Source of the DNA: Arion vulgaris
Taxonomy: Eukaryota > Mollusca > Gastropoda > Stylommatophora > Arionidae
DNA: 64,000 bases
NCBI GenBank assembly: GCA_020796225.1
Contig: CM036760.1
Span: 5,622,001 to 5,686,000 of the forward strand
Reading direction: 5' to 3'
The translations under genes were made by a program, and so were the position numbers. The notes below the pieces were generated by a model. The model saw only the letters and a list, made by a program, of their open reading frames with translations, was not told the origin of the DNA and did no database searches. Shown piece after piece: positions 45,104 through 55,649 of this stretch. Positions within the stretch are counted from its first letter, which is position 1. Each line of letters starts with the position of its first letter.

Positions 45104-45530
45104 TCTACTATGACATCTAACCATCTTTTACGTGGTCTTCCTCTTGTCTCCTCTGATGTTTTGTTGTAGAAGACTATGTATACTGTGGAGTTTGTTTGCA
45201 TTCTTATTAAGTGGCCGAACCACTTCATTCTTTATTTCTCAATGTAATTCAAGCAAGGTTCTGTGTCAACTTACTTTCTTATGTTGATGTTGGTGACTTG
45301 TCTTTTCGGGTGTTGTTGGTAACTTTTCGTAGGCATCGCATTTCACACGGAGTTTTTGCCACTGTGCTTTGCTCATTGTCCATGTTTGGCTCTGGTATAA
45401 CAAAGTAGGCATGAGAATACTTTTGATCATCTGTTGTTTAGCTGTCAGTGAGATGTTTGGATGCCTTAACAATGGGGCTAACTGGTAGGTTACAGCATTT
45501 GCTTTTGCACTCTAGCCTCTATCTCTGTAT
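45104..45530 (-). mobile_element. LINE-K 3' coding region
   Basis: The - strand reads KWFGHLIRMQTNSTVYIVF, RGRPRKRWLDVI, and farther along RHPNISLTAKQQMI and YQSQTWTMSKAQWQ. The 3' UTR found in sister copies is replaced by the SINE-I. Confidence 0.8.
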
Positions 45531-45544
45531 GACTTGAAATACTA

Positions 45545-46207
45545 TAGTGCGTTCCAAAATTCGTGAACATCTTTATCGACCGATAGAAAATCATCCACGT
45601 GACAGAAATTATTGATTTTTTTTACATTTTTCTATAGATAACCTTCATAAAGTATTTTGCCCACCCAAACCTTTAGCTTTGTAATACTTTACTTGCATGT
45701 TATTACTAAAATAACAGCGATGTTGATTTGGTATACATGAAGAAGTTTAGCAGTAGAGTTGTCCTTTTTCTATATATTACGCATTTCCGTGCTCCACATG
45801 CATCGTGCAAGTCAAAATCGGAATTCCGTGGAATTAGTTCACAATGTATCCCAATGAGTGTTATTGGCGTAAGCACACACTATTATTTTCATTGATAAAA
45901 GTGGAAGGTATCATTTATTCACTATGTTACATTGCTTTTTATAATATGTAATAGGATACGCCTTTGCAAACATTCGCCACCATTTTGTGTATTACTGTAA
46001 ATTCTAAACTTTGATGATCATTTTGTTGTGCTTATGCAAAATTATGTAATAAAAACACTTTTGCATCAATCAAGCTACCAATTACTTCAACATGAATTCG
46101 TAAGGTCGTGAGGTATATAAGACTGCTTGCAAAAATTTACTATTATGCATCAGGTAGATTTCGTACAAATTAAACCTTAGTGTGTTCACGAATTTTGGAG
46201 CGAAATA
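45545..46207. mobile_element. Tc1/mariner-like MITE (663 bp)
   Basis: Terminal inverted repeats of about 27 bp with few mismatches, including TCCAAAATTCGTGAACA on the left and its complement on the right. TA dinucleotides flank both ends (45543-45544, 46208-46209). No transposase frame inside. Confidence 0.82.
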
Positions 46208-46294
46208 TAGTTATAAATACGATAAGTTACACAATATTGTGTTATATTGTTGATATAATCTTTATTATTATTATTATTATTACTAATAATAATA

Positions 46295-46440
46295 TAAATA
46301 GCGGAGTACAGAGGAAGAAGATGCTGGATGGCCTGACATCATGGTTCGACACAAGATCGACTTCAGAACTGATTACATGCACCAAGCAGAAAGAGTTGTG
46401 GAGAGACATGATCGTCTACGCCGGCAGGCATGACACTTGA
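46295..46440 (+). mobile_element. LINE tail fragment
   Basis: Encodes MLDGLTSWFDTRSTSEL and LWRDMIVYAGRHDT, then a stop, the final part of a LINE ORF2. Preceded by (ATT)n at 46262-46290. Confidence 0.7.
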
Positions 46441-46449
46441 ATGCATGAA

Positions 46450-47040
46450 TATATAACTAGGTGCACACAGTTATATACTAACTGATAGACATCTCAGATG
46501 TTTATAAATCTTCAGGAAGATGTATTTTAAGAACAAAAAAAAAACAATTGAAGCAAGTTTAGATAAAGAAAATAACACATTAATAATAAATAAAGTAAAT
46601 TAAAAAAACTAAAAATTTACTGTCAGGCATGTCGTGCCCTGCATAAAAAATAAATACACCGGGGCGTGGCACTAGTGCGTCTTGGCACGACCTTGGCGCT
46701 GGAGAAAGAACATTTTATAAGTGTTTTTATCGTATTCAGTAAGTGTCAATATAATAAGTGTTTTTTTTTCTCAAGAGTCCTAGACTCAGAATTCGTAGCA
46801 TCCTGTTTTGTGAATGTACACTATTCAAACAACGTTCTACACCCGCACCCACATAAACCCACATAAAAAAGGTTGAATATCCGCTTCAAGGTTGTTTTCT
46901 CAATCCACAATTATTGAGAACGCGGTACAGTGCTGATACGTTCCATTTTATACACATGTAAACAGAACCTGATTCACGGAGTTAGGTAAAAGAAGTTAAC
47001 ATTGAAAAACACCTGGCTACCTCACTGAAATGGTATATCA
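46450..47040. other. No recognised feature
   Basis: AT-rich non-coding sequence without a recognised repeat. Confidence 0.4.
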
Positions 47041-47092
47041 TGGTATTGTGATGTCTTCTTCCCATTCAACTCCCAACCGAGCACGGGTCTGC

Positions 47093-48214
47093 CAGAGGCG
47101 CCCGCAGAAAATTTTCTAGGGGGTCCAAAATATTTTTAGTAATGTTTTAATGTAGTTTTAATTTACTGTAGCGTATTTGTATGGTGAACGAACGGACAGG
47201 ACACTGTAGTAATGAAGGGCATACTGTAGCAACAAAATTTTTATGACCACAATATATGTATATAACAAAAAATATTACAACATAAATTTAAAATAAAATT
47301 TATTCTTTAAACAAGAACTGGAGTCGTCTGTTATCGCTACCAAACATATCTACAATTTTGTCCATAAAGTCTTTTTGTTGCAGTTCACTTTGTCTCTGTG
47401 TACGCTTAACATGCACAATCCAGACAGACGTTCATCTGACATTGTAGATCTAAGCCATGTTTTTACACGACGTAATGTGCTGAACGATCGCTCCACCGTA
47501 CATGTTGTTGCTGGTAATGTTAGCAAAACTAGTAAGGCATACCTGACACTCGGATAAAACTTTGTAAAAGGTAACAAGTCGATGAAATCTTGGCTACTTT
47601 TGTATTCTCGCGTTTTCCAAAAAACAAACCAACAAAGGCTTCAGTTTCAAAATTACCAATGTGGTATACCTGATTAATAGTAGACATTATATCCTTAAAC
47701 TGTTGACGATTCAGTTTGCACAATTTCGAAGGATGTAGCAACGCTAAGTTAAATTGTGCACTGTTGGCTTCACAAAATCGACTCTCCATTGAGTTAATTA
47801 GAGAATCTAAGTATGGAATGTAAACTGTTTGTCTGAAGTACTCTTCAACACTTATGGTTCCCGGATTACTTCGATGCTTTTGTCTTCCACAATGTCTTGG
47901 GATAATCAGTTCAATATCCACTTTCTGTGCGAGTTGTACTGTTTTCTCAAAAATACTCCCTGAAATAGTTATCGGAATCACCTCGGTGAAGTTTTACTAC
48001 ACTGAGCAGGTTTTGAACTTGCAGTTGGACTTCTGGAAGATCAACTTGAACAGCTCTTGTTGAGACCCACGATGCCATGCTGAGCTGGTATGGTTTTTGG
48101 CACATTCATTAAAATCTTTGTACTTTGTACAAGGAGTAGTAATGAAAGTAACATTATTTGACTATTTTCAAGCAATCCAGGGGGCAAGTGCCCCTATCCC
48201 TGCCGGCGCCCATG
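47093..48214 (-). mobile_element. Internally deleted hAT element with perfect 8-bp duplication
   Basis: GGGTCTGC lies on both sides (47085-47092 and 48215-48222). The ends, CAGAGGCGCCCGCAG and in reverse CATGGGCGCCGGCAG, are inverted with few mismatches. At 1.1 kb it is shorter than an autonomous element and keeps only the C-terminal part of a transposase. Confidence 0.92.
47350..47981 (-). pseudogene. hAT transposase C-terminal fragment
   Basis: Two frames on the - strand. The first has a PRHCGRQKHRSN block and IPYLDSLINSMESRF; the second has LVLLTLPATTCTVERSFS followed by TLRRVKTWLRSTMSDERL, the hAT dimerisation region with its conserved ERSFS motif. A frame break joins them near 47550. 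Proteins of this type resemble ZMYM1-like hAT transposases. The DDE core upstream is missing, so it has no activity. Confidence 0.88.
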
Positions 48215-48539
48215 GGGTCTGCAATGAATTTCTTCCAGTTCTTCCTCTCTCCTGCCATCCCTTCTAATTCCTTCAATGTATTACCTATCTTTTTAATATC
48301 AGTCTCCAGCTCTCTTCTCCAGGTCTGTCTAGGATGTGTGACTATGACTTTGATCTCACTAGCTTCTCCATAGCCATCACATATGGAAACAAAATAGAGG
48401 GCAGAGAGGTCATCCCCTGCATCAGCTTCATTATCCATTTTCATCTGCAGTAACTGTGGCAAGGATTGCCTCTCCTGAATAGGTCATTACAGCAACAACA
48501 GAAGATAAAGGCTCACAAAAATCTTATCCACATAGTGTC

Positions 48540-48650
48540 AGAATAAGAAGAGATTTCTAGAACGGGCCATTATGTGCGCTTCATAAATAGTGTCTTTCGT
48601 CGTCTGTTATCTCTGAGGTCCATCTTTTGTGTGGTCTGACTTTGTTTTGA
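48540..48650 (-). mobile_element. LINE tail scrap
   Basis: Matches 15065-15180 in the same orientation ('AAGAGATTTCTAGAACGGGC', 'GTTATCTCTGAGGTCCAT'). Confidence 0.6.
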
Positions 48651-48659
48651 ATAATATGT

Positions 48660-49285
48660 TAAGAATTGATCATGGTGCCTCCATGTATCTGCTTATCGAA
48701 CAGAATGATTAAAATGTGCTCATTTGTCTTATCTTTGTGTCTTTGTTTGATCTATGTAGTACTTTATTTGTCCAGTTCTGAAAAAAATGTCCTGATATGT
48801 AAATCATGATCACATCCTATGTGCCACAGAAAAAGCTCATTCTCTTTACTTTGTGTCTGTTTGAGTTATGTCGACTTAAATATTATGTAAGTTAAAACTG
48901 ATATATATGTTGGAGAACCAGAGTTATACAGGTGTTACTACGCCCTATTATATAAAATAAATTTCCAGGTCGACAGTTGCTATCCTCTTTTACTATTCAA
49001 CTCCGGTCTGACAGCTCTCCACGTCACATTGTCATACCTTCCGCACTAAATTACCATCACAACCTTGACCTGTACTACGTCATAACTGAACCTCCCATTT
49101 CCATACATATATGCCAGATTAGCTCCATTCACAGGCTGCTTTTAAGTTGAACATCCTGTATAATCTACCAGTTTGTATTTCCACATAGTCAAATATTTTG
49201 ATAGAATAAGTCATATATTTGAGTCTAAATGAATTGTATTTGACATGGTCAGATAATTAGAGAAAAAACAGTCATGTAGTTAATT
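48660..49285. other. No recognised feature
   Basis: Non-coding sequence; nothing recognised. Confidence 0.4.
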
Positions 49286-49289
49286 CTAT

Positions 49290-49690
49290 TCCATCAACTG
49301 GTGTCCGCGCAGAATGAAGGGATTGTGATAGTAGATGTGTCACAAATTAGAACTTTTGGAAAACAGGAAAAATTCAAGGACCAACATGTTAAAGACTGAA
49401 CAGGAAAATCAGGAAAAGAAGTTCCTAAACAGGAACCAGAACGGAAGGCCTTTAAAGAAAGAGACAGGTCTGACAGAGGAAAATCCGAGGAAACAGGAAG
49501 GGCCCTTTCCTGAAACCCACAGGAAAAATGAAAGAGAAGGCGGCTTAGAAACACACGGAGAAGAATTTGAAGGTTTGAAGGCAGAGATTAATAATATACA
49601 GAATGCCAGGAGGGAGCTGCAGTAGATAGCTAAAGATAGGGAGTCATGACATGAGTTGGTTGATGGTCTATGCCCCAATCTGTATTAAAA
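49290..49690 (+). mobile_element. RTE-like LINE tail
   Basis: 'TCAACTGGTGTCCGCGCAGA' matches 2697-2716, and the frame then gives ETHRKNEREGGLETHGEE as in 3120-3200. Decayed. Confidence 0.65.
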
Positions 49691-49692
49691 AG

Positions 49693-49735
49693 GCACGAGA
49701 GAGAGAGAGAGAGAGATAGAAAGAGAGAGAGAGTT
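49693..49735. repeat. (GA)n microsatellite
   Basis: Two runs of GA interrupted by ATAGAAA. Confidence 0.9.
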
Positions 49736-49779
49736 ACTTCTAAATATGAATGTATTTTTACATGGATATATGGAAGAAA

Positions 49780-50069
49780 CCAATGCCAACAAGAGAATAT
49801 GGGCACTATCATCCGAAGACGACGCTGGAGATGGATTGGACATGTGATGCGCATGGAGACTGGCTCCAGCACGAAAACTGCACTGAGATGGACTCCAGAG
49901 GGTAGGCGAAAGCGTGGAAGACCCAAGACGACCTGGAGGAGAACGATAGAGCAAGAGCTGAAGGAAATGAATCATAGCTGGAACATAATACAGAGGAAGG
50001 CCATGAACAGGGAAGAATGGTGTACGTTTGTTGCTGCCCTAAACGCCAAGGGCGTAACAGGCTAAAGAG
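49780..50069 (+). mobile_element. 5'-truncated LINE (290 bp) with 12-bp duplication
   Basis: Encodes IIRRRRWRWIGHVMRMETG, GRRKRGRPKTTWRRTIEQ and EEWCTFVAALNAKGVTG, then a stop. ATATGGAAGAAA flanks it at 49768-49779 and 50070-50081. Confidence 0.9.
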
Positions 50070-50081
50070 ATATGGAAGAAA

Positions 50082-50330
50082 AAACCAGTCATGTAGTTAC
50101 TTATATAGTAGTTACTTCTTTTCGTAGTTTGCTTCTGTGTTTCCTCTGGTGTTCGTCTCCTTATTCTCTTGCTACTTTTTATATATGAATGTATTTTACA
50201 TGGACATATGGAAGAAAAAACAGCCACGTAGTTACTTCTATAGTTTGCTTCTATGCTCCCTCTGGCGTTCATCTCCTTATTCTCTTGCTACTTTTTATAT
50301 ATGAATGTATATTGCATTGACATATAACAT
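50082..50330. repeat. Two-copy tandem repeat (about 125 bp)
   Basis: Two units sharing GTAGTTTGCTTCT, TCTCCTTATTCTCTTGCTAC and TATATGAATGTAT. The unit end (ATGAATGTATTTTTACATGG) also lies left of the LINE at 49780, so the LINE landed in this array. Confidence 0.8.
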
Positions 50331-51347
50331 GCGAAGAATCAGTAATGCGAATATATTTTTCTATGTTGAGGTGGGGGAAGGGTAGCATTTATTAATGCTG
50401 GTGTATAGATATAGATTTAACATCCCTGTTATTATTCAAAGTTAGCGAGAGGCTGTGGCAAAGTGACTTGCTGTACAACACATTCATAACATTATAGTAA
50501 CACGTGTAATACATTTCCGGTTGAAGTACTGTAATGTGTCTAGCTATAATAACTAACGTTCAGAGGCCATCATATGTCATACCATGATAGTGGTTCTTAA
50601 ATTGTAACACTTCCTTCTTCATGGGCTGCGAAAATATGTCCCAAAAAAACCCTCTAGATTAAACAATAAAAAATAATAATTTATATTTGGCTCTACCCGG
50701 AAGTGCCGCAAATGGGTGGACACAGAACGAGTGAACATGGAAACATGTAAAGTTCCGAGCGTCGTCATTCTTTCGAATGAAATCACTTGGAGTTTGTTTA
50801 AGTGGTTTTTGTTGGTCTTGTGTAGTGCCCACTTGATCGTGGTCAAAGGGTGGGAACCTTCATTAAGCGCCAAATGGCAAAAAACCCCACTTAGACAAAC
50901 TTCGAGTGACCATTATTTAGATGGACCATGTAAACCACGTAATAGGAAGTATTACCCCTTCATATTTGTGAGATATTTCAATTGCACCATTTTTAACCAA
51001 TTTCGCTGGGTTTTCCGATTTTCATCGCTCTATCACACTTTAAAAAATGTACATTGATCCTTCCGGTGTGTTCAGTTACAGTTTACTGATTGTGTATTTC
51101 ATGACATAGCTAGGTGTGGCACAACACTTGAGCTATTCTAGATTTGTAACACAATGAGTATGAACATCAAGTTCTTTACACTGCATACAGTGATAGTGAA
51201 AATGTATAAATATTTTGACAGAGAATCTAAGCGGGGAAAACTGTATCGGGGTATCTCAAATCCTGAAAAGAGAAATATGCTCGCTTTGTATTTAAATAAA
51301 TGCTATCTTCATCAACTACTCAATGTTAATGGAATTATAAGTACAAG
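50331..51347. other. No recognised feature
   Basis: A + strand frame of 113 codons at 50716-51057 and one of 81 codons at 51154-51399 have no recognised domain; the latter runs into a MITE. No convincing gene. Confidence 0.4.
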
Positions 51348-51503
51348 CAGTGGCGGCTCGTCATTAAGGGCTAGTGGGGCAGGGCCTCACCAAAAATAAC
51401 GTGTATATATTATTTTATAAATTAAAATATAGCAACCCAAAACCATGATTTATCTGAAAAAATGTCTGGCCCCACCAACAAAAGTGATCACGAGCCGCCA
51501 CTG
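51348..51503. mobile_element. hAT-like MITE (165 bp family)
   Basis: Ends CAGTGGCGGCTCG / CGAGCCGCCACTG, flanked by AGTACAAG and AGTACAAT (7 of 8 identical). Confidence 0.9.
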
Positions 51504-51540
51504 AGTACAATAATACCAGGACTGAAGGCAGAAATGCAGT

Positions 51541-51885
51541 AGTAGATAGTTTTGACAGGGACGTGACTAGAAGATAGTTTTGACAGGGATGTGACTAGAA
51601 GATAGTTTTGACAGGATGGACTAGAAGATAGTTTTGACAGGGATGTGACTAGAAGATAGTTTTGACAGTGATGTGACTAGAAGATAGTTTTGACAGGGAT
51701 GTGACTAGAAGATAGTTTTGACAGGATGGACTAGAAGATAGTTTTGAGGATGTGACTAGAAGATAGTTTTGACAGGGATGTGTATGAAGAAATTTGACAG
51801 GGAGTGACTAGAAATAGTTTTGACAGGGATGTGACTAGAAGATACATTTGACAGGGATGTGACTAGAAGATAGATTTGAAGAATG
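51541..51885. repeat. 28-bp minisatellite
   Basis: About twelve units of GATAGTTTTGACAGGGATGT plus GACTAGAA, several with short deletions. Confidence 0.95.
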
Positions 51886-51894
51886 TTCGATTCC

Positions 51895-52057
51895 AATGAC
51901 ACTAAGAAAGCTGAAGTTTCGGCTAAGAATACACTATGCCATTGATGAGTCGGCTCATCAATCAAAATCGAACTGGTACGGTGAGTCGCTGGACGCTGTT
52001 GGAGATATTGCGAAGGAGATCGGAGCACCTATGGACATGTCCGGAGTGCAATGAAGA
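51895..52057 (+). mobile_element. LINE ORF2 C-terminal tail
   Basis: Encodes SRLINQNRTGTVSRWTLLE and ILRRRSEHLWTCPECNED, then passes straight into transposase sequence without a stop. A second, reverse copy lies at 52370-52570. Confidence 0.7.
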
Positions 52058-53285
52058 TATTCAAACTGAAACTGAAAATGCCATTGATGTATCGAAATCA
52101 ACGTTATGGAGAACTGTTAGAAGCATCAGCTATACGTTTAGGAAGTACGCTAGTAGAAGAAATGGCATCTGCGAGAAGCCGCATTTAGTTTGTATGAGAA
52201 GTAAATATTTACGTGAAGTACGGGAAATGCATAATCAAGATTACAACATTGTATATGTGAATGAAACTTGGATCAATGCTCACTACACTAGAGAAAAGGA
52301 GTGACAGTTATCACATGAAACTTGGATCAATGCTCACCACACTAGTGAAAAGTAATGACAGTTATCAGTTATATGAGAACTATCACCATAGCACTCCGGA
52401 CATGTCCATAGGTGCTCCGATCTCCGCCTCAGCAAATCCAGCAGTGTCTAGCGGCCCAACACGCCAGTTCGATGTTGATTAATCAATCTCTTTGCATATT
52501 TAGTATGTCGTTCTTTTCGGGCTGAACCAATATTGACACCCATCTCTTTCAATCTGGTCAGCGAGTGGGATTCACAGCCTGAAACTCCTCTGTTCGGAAA
52601 GACTGTCTCAATGCGTTATCAGATGGAACGATTAAAAGATGTGTGCCCAGTGGAAAAAAGACAACATTTAATAATGGCACATGCAGGCAGCAGACATAAT
52701 GGGCTGGTTAAAAATGCTAGACTTATTTTCATTTCCAATTATACGGACAACAGGGACTATCATACCGAGATGAACGGTAACATATTGAGAGATTGGATTG
52801 AAAATATTCGTCTTCCGTCCTGTACATCTTGTGTGATAATGGGCAACGCATCATGTCACGCTGTGGCAGAAGAAGACAAAATCCCGACATCTTCGAGTCC
52901 AAAAGATGCAATAAAAATTATTTGGTTCAGAAAGGAGAACATTCCATTTAACGAGGGGTGTAATGAAGCTTGAAATACTATCCATTGTTAACAAATCCAA
53001 AAAGACAGGATATTTCAAATAGACAAGTTTATCCAACAGCATGGGCATGTGTGTTTGAGACTGCCACCTTATCATTCACACTTATACCCAACTGAACTCT
53101 ATTGGACCAAGATTAAAGGACAGGTGCCAGCTGAAAATAAAACTTTCAAACTTTGCAATATGAAAGAACTGTACTACAGATTATTTGTGTAAATGTGAAG
53201 ACCATTGAAAATGACTATTGGGAAAAAGATGTGACGTTCGTGCAGACAAGAATAGTCATCAATATGTTAGACTCAACGGACACAG
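52058..53285 (+). pseudogene. IS630/Tc1-related DDE transposase, broken
   Basis: Blocks in order: DVSKSTLWRTVR, NIVYVNETWINAHYT, HLIMAHAGSRHNGLV, DYHTEMNGNILRDWIENI, IMGNASCHAVAEEDKIP, then in shifted frames PTELYWTKIKGQVPAENK. This is the layout of IS630/Tc1-like DDE transposases. The first catalytic block has VNETW where an Asp is usual, and the second has MGNAS where MDNAS is usual. A reverse LINE tail (52370-52570) and a 54-bp tandem duplication (52261-52368) also break it. Family-level confidence is moderate. Confidence 0.72.
52370..52570 (-). mobile_element. LINE C-terminal tail inside the transposase
   Basis: In reverse it reads ERHTKYAKRLINQHRTG and an RRRSEHLWTCPECY block, close to 6340-6545. 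It splits the DDE pseudogene. Confidence 0.75.
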
Positions 53286-53579
53286 AATAAGTGAGTAAAC
53301 ACTTTATATGATTTATATAATATCCGTTATTTGATCCTCCAAAATTCGAATTATATATACGCCTATGAGGAAAATAACTGAATTTCTTAATTTATGGTAA
53401 ATTATTTTATTCCAGTACCAAATAATTACTAGGTTAGAAAAGATCAAAGAAATTAGCTTTTACAAGAAAGGTACACTGCCTGCAACATTGAATTTTATAA
53501 AAATCTTTTCAACATCGAAAATACAACACTACATGCAAAAAATCATGTTCATCAATGCAAGGAATATGGAGATATTTGA

Positions 53580-54300
53580 GGTCAATCGTTGACCTCAATA
53601 CCGCTCTATCCTGGGCAACTCGCTCAATCTCCTCCATGGAACTGAGACCGGTATTTCCTGCCTCTCTCAGCAAAGTTCGCTTCAGGGTCTCCTTATGTCG
53701 ACCTCTCTTTCTTGAACCCTTTGCATCCCACTTCAATGCCTGCTTTGATATTCTTTGATCATTTCTCCTCAAGGTGTGCCCAACATATCTCCATCTTCTC
53801 TTTCTTATAACAGTTGTCACTAGTGGTTGACCAGACATGTTTCTAATTTCATCACTTCTCCTGAATTCGTTCCATTTTATATTCATTATTTTTCGCAGAC
53901 ATCTATTTTCAAATGCATTCAACTTGCTTTCTATATCTTTAGTCATTTTCCAACTCTCGCTGGCATATGTTAGGATTGATACAACATTTGAATTGAACAT
54001 TCGTATTTTAGTTTTAATACTATATAACTTGCAGTTCCATATTTTATTTAGACTTTTAAAAGCTGATGTTGCTCTGCCAATTCGTATCATAATTTCTTTT
54101 TAACATTTCCTGTGCAATCAAAATTGCTACCCAAATAGTGAACTGCTCTATTTTATCATTTTAGATTCCAGTGTGATATCTGCATTACTTGCCATAGGTG
54201 TTTTCATTATATTTGTTTTTCTAAGCTTATCTGCAGTCCAACTTTTGATGCTATAGATGACAAATTGTCTGTTTTTCCATTAGTCATTTGCGTCGGTATA
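53580..54300 (-). mobile_element. RTE-like LINE 3' region
   Basis: A 193-codon - strand frame encodes GRATSAFKSLNKIWNCKL, NRCLRKIMNIKWNEFR, VTTVIRKRRWRYVGHTLR and KWDAKGSRKRGRHKETLK. Related copies at 8050-8260 and 60230-60660. 5'-truncated; beyond 54100 it decays. Confidence 0.85.
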
Positions 54301-54415
54301 ATTCTAAGATTGTGTGCAAAGTTTCGCTACTATAGAATAGATGGTTTTGCTACAATTCGCATTGGAATGTGGGCATGAGTTGTTGAACGGACTATAGTTA
54401 CTGGTACTAGTACTA

Positions 54416-54642
54416 GTAGATTAGCGTCTGGCCGAATGGATTAGAGCGCGGCTCCTATGTGGGAGACCCGTGTTCAATTCACGGTAAGGTCAAGGATTGT
54501 TTTCTGTTGTGGGCATAAATGAAAAATCCTAGCTGACAGCTTTGCGGCGACTGCACTAGCCATGCAGCTATTTAATTTCGCAGGCTCACGTCCCACCTGT
54601 CCTACACTGCCATAAAGAGCGGTACTACAGGTAGTAACCACA
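54416..54642 (+). repeat. SINE-A copy with 12-bp duplication (reference copy)
   Basis: Begins with a tRNA-Leu-like head (GGCCGAATGGATTAGAGCGC, then GTTCAATTCACGG as B box). GTACTAGTACTA flanks it at 54404-54415 and 54643-54654. Confidence 0.88.
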
Positions 54643-54679
54643 GTACTAGTACTATGATCTGATGGTTGACATAACGAAG

Positions 54680-55050
54680 ATTTTTTCTGGAGATCCATAG
54701 AATTATTGCTGGAGCTACGGGTTCATGCTTCGTGCAATACTCACAACAGGTGGCTTGATATTTCTCCAGGCCCGTCTGCCCAGCGTGTTCGTAGCACGTT
54801 GGACTACGGGTGACTATCCTCTGTGTGTGCGGGTTCAATTCCGCGGGATGGCAGAAAAAGCCACAGATTACCCAGATTTACGGTGTTCGTGGCACCGAAC
54901 CGAAGGTTACGATGTCCATGGCACCGAGCCGAAGAGCTGAAAAACTCAAGTGCTTCTGGATCGAAAAATAAATAAATATTTCTCCAGAGAGGGACCGAGC
55001 TACATGGAGAAAACCCAGTGCAACAAAGTCACTTCTCTTTTAAATTGAAA
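54680..55050 (+). repeat. SINE-C split by a SINE-B
   Basis: The head is missing. The body resumes after the SINE-B: ATTGCTGGAGCTACGGGTTC before it and AGAGAGGGACCGAGCTACAT after. Confidence 0.85.
54770..54975 (+). repeat. SINE-B nested in SINE-C, 12-bp duplication
   Basis: ATATTTCTCCAG flanks it at 54758-54769 and 54976-54987. Head GCCCGTCTGCCCAGCGTG, B box GGTTCAATTCC, and an AAAAATAAATAAA tail. Confidence 0.93.
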
Positions 55051-55200
55051 AAAAAACAATCAAGGGTCACTGCGATTATTGTTTCCCCCGAAATCGTTCT
55101 AGCGACAAAACGAACAGGAACTTCAAAATAAGAAATCAGCGTCAGACTCTAAACTTAACGCAAATAAAAAAACAAAAACCCCAAAACTATCATCACTGCC

Positions 55201-55490
55201 TGTAAAGTAAAGTAAAGTAAAGGAACCCGTTCATACCTCGTGGTATATAGATCAACACAGTGTTAGGCCTGTATTTTTCATTGACCGTCGGCACACGATG
55301 GGTGATGTGGTCATCATCACGCCGGCCGCCTTTACTTTCCAACAGCATGTCTGGTACCCATTTGAGGTTGGGTCGACCTGAGAGCCGTCGCGGTCGGGAA
55401 AAATTCCACGCGCATTGCGGGAGCTGAACCCAGACCACCAGCCTTGAGAAGCGAGTTCACTAACAACTACGCTACAGCGACTCTCTTTTT
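55201..55490 (-). repeat. SINE-F, tRNA-headed
   Basis: In reverse it starts CTGTAGCGTAGTTGTTAGTG with GGTTCAGCTCCCGC as B box, has a GC-rich body (GGTCGACCCAACCTCAAATG) and ends in (TTTAC)n at 55201-55221. The only copy in the window. Confidence 0.75.
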
Positions 55491-55649
55491 TAGAGCGGAT
55501 TAGGGCGGTGTAGGACATATAGGACGAGAACCTGAGGAATTTAATAGCCGCACGCAAGTGTAGTTGCTGCGAAAATGTTCAGGTTATAATTTTCTTTCAT
55601 TTTCCCGACAGAAAAAATGTATTGGCATTACCGTGGAATGAACACGGGT

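Larger units (their letters stand above)
47045..48400 (-). mobile_element. RTE-like LINE tail split by a hAT element
   Basis: The two outer pieces (47045-47092 and 48223-48400) join into a tail reading TWRRELETDIKKIGNTL and NWKKFIAD, like 37030-37160. The hAT element at 47093-48214 interrupts it. Confidence 0.82.

Noticed and set aside
50716..51057. 113-codon + strand frame as a gene
   Set aside because: A frame is also open on the opposite strand, no domain or splice signal was recognised, and composition is not convincing.
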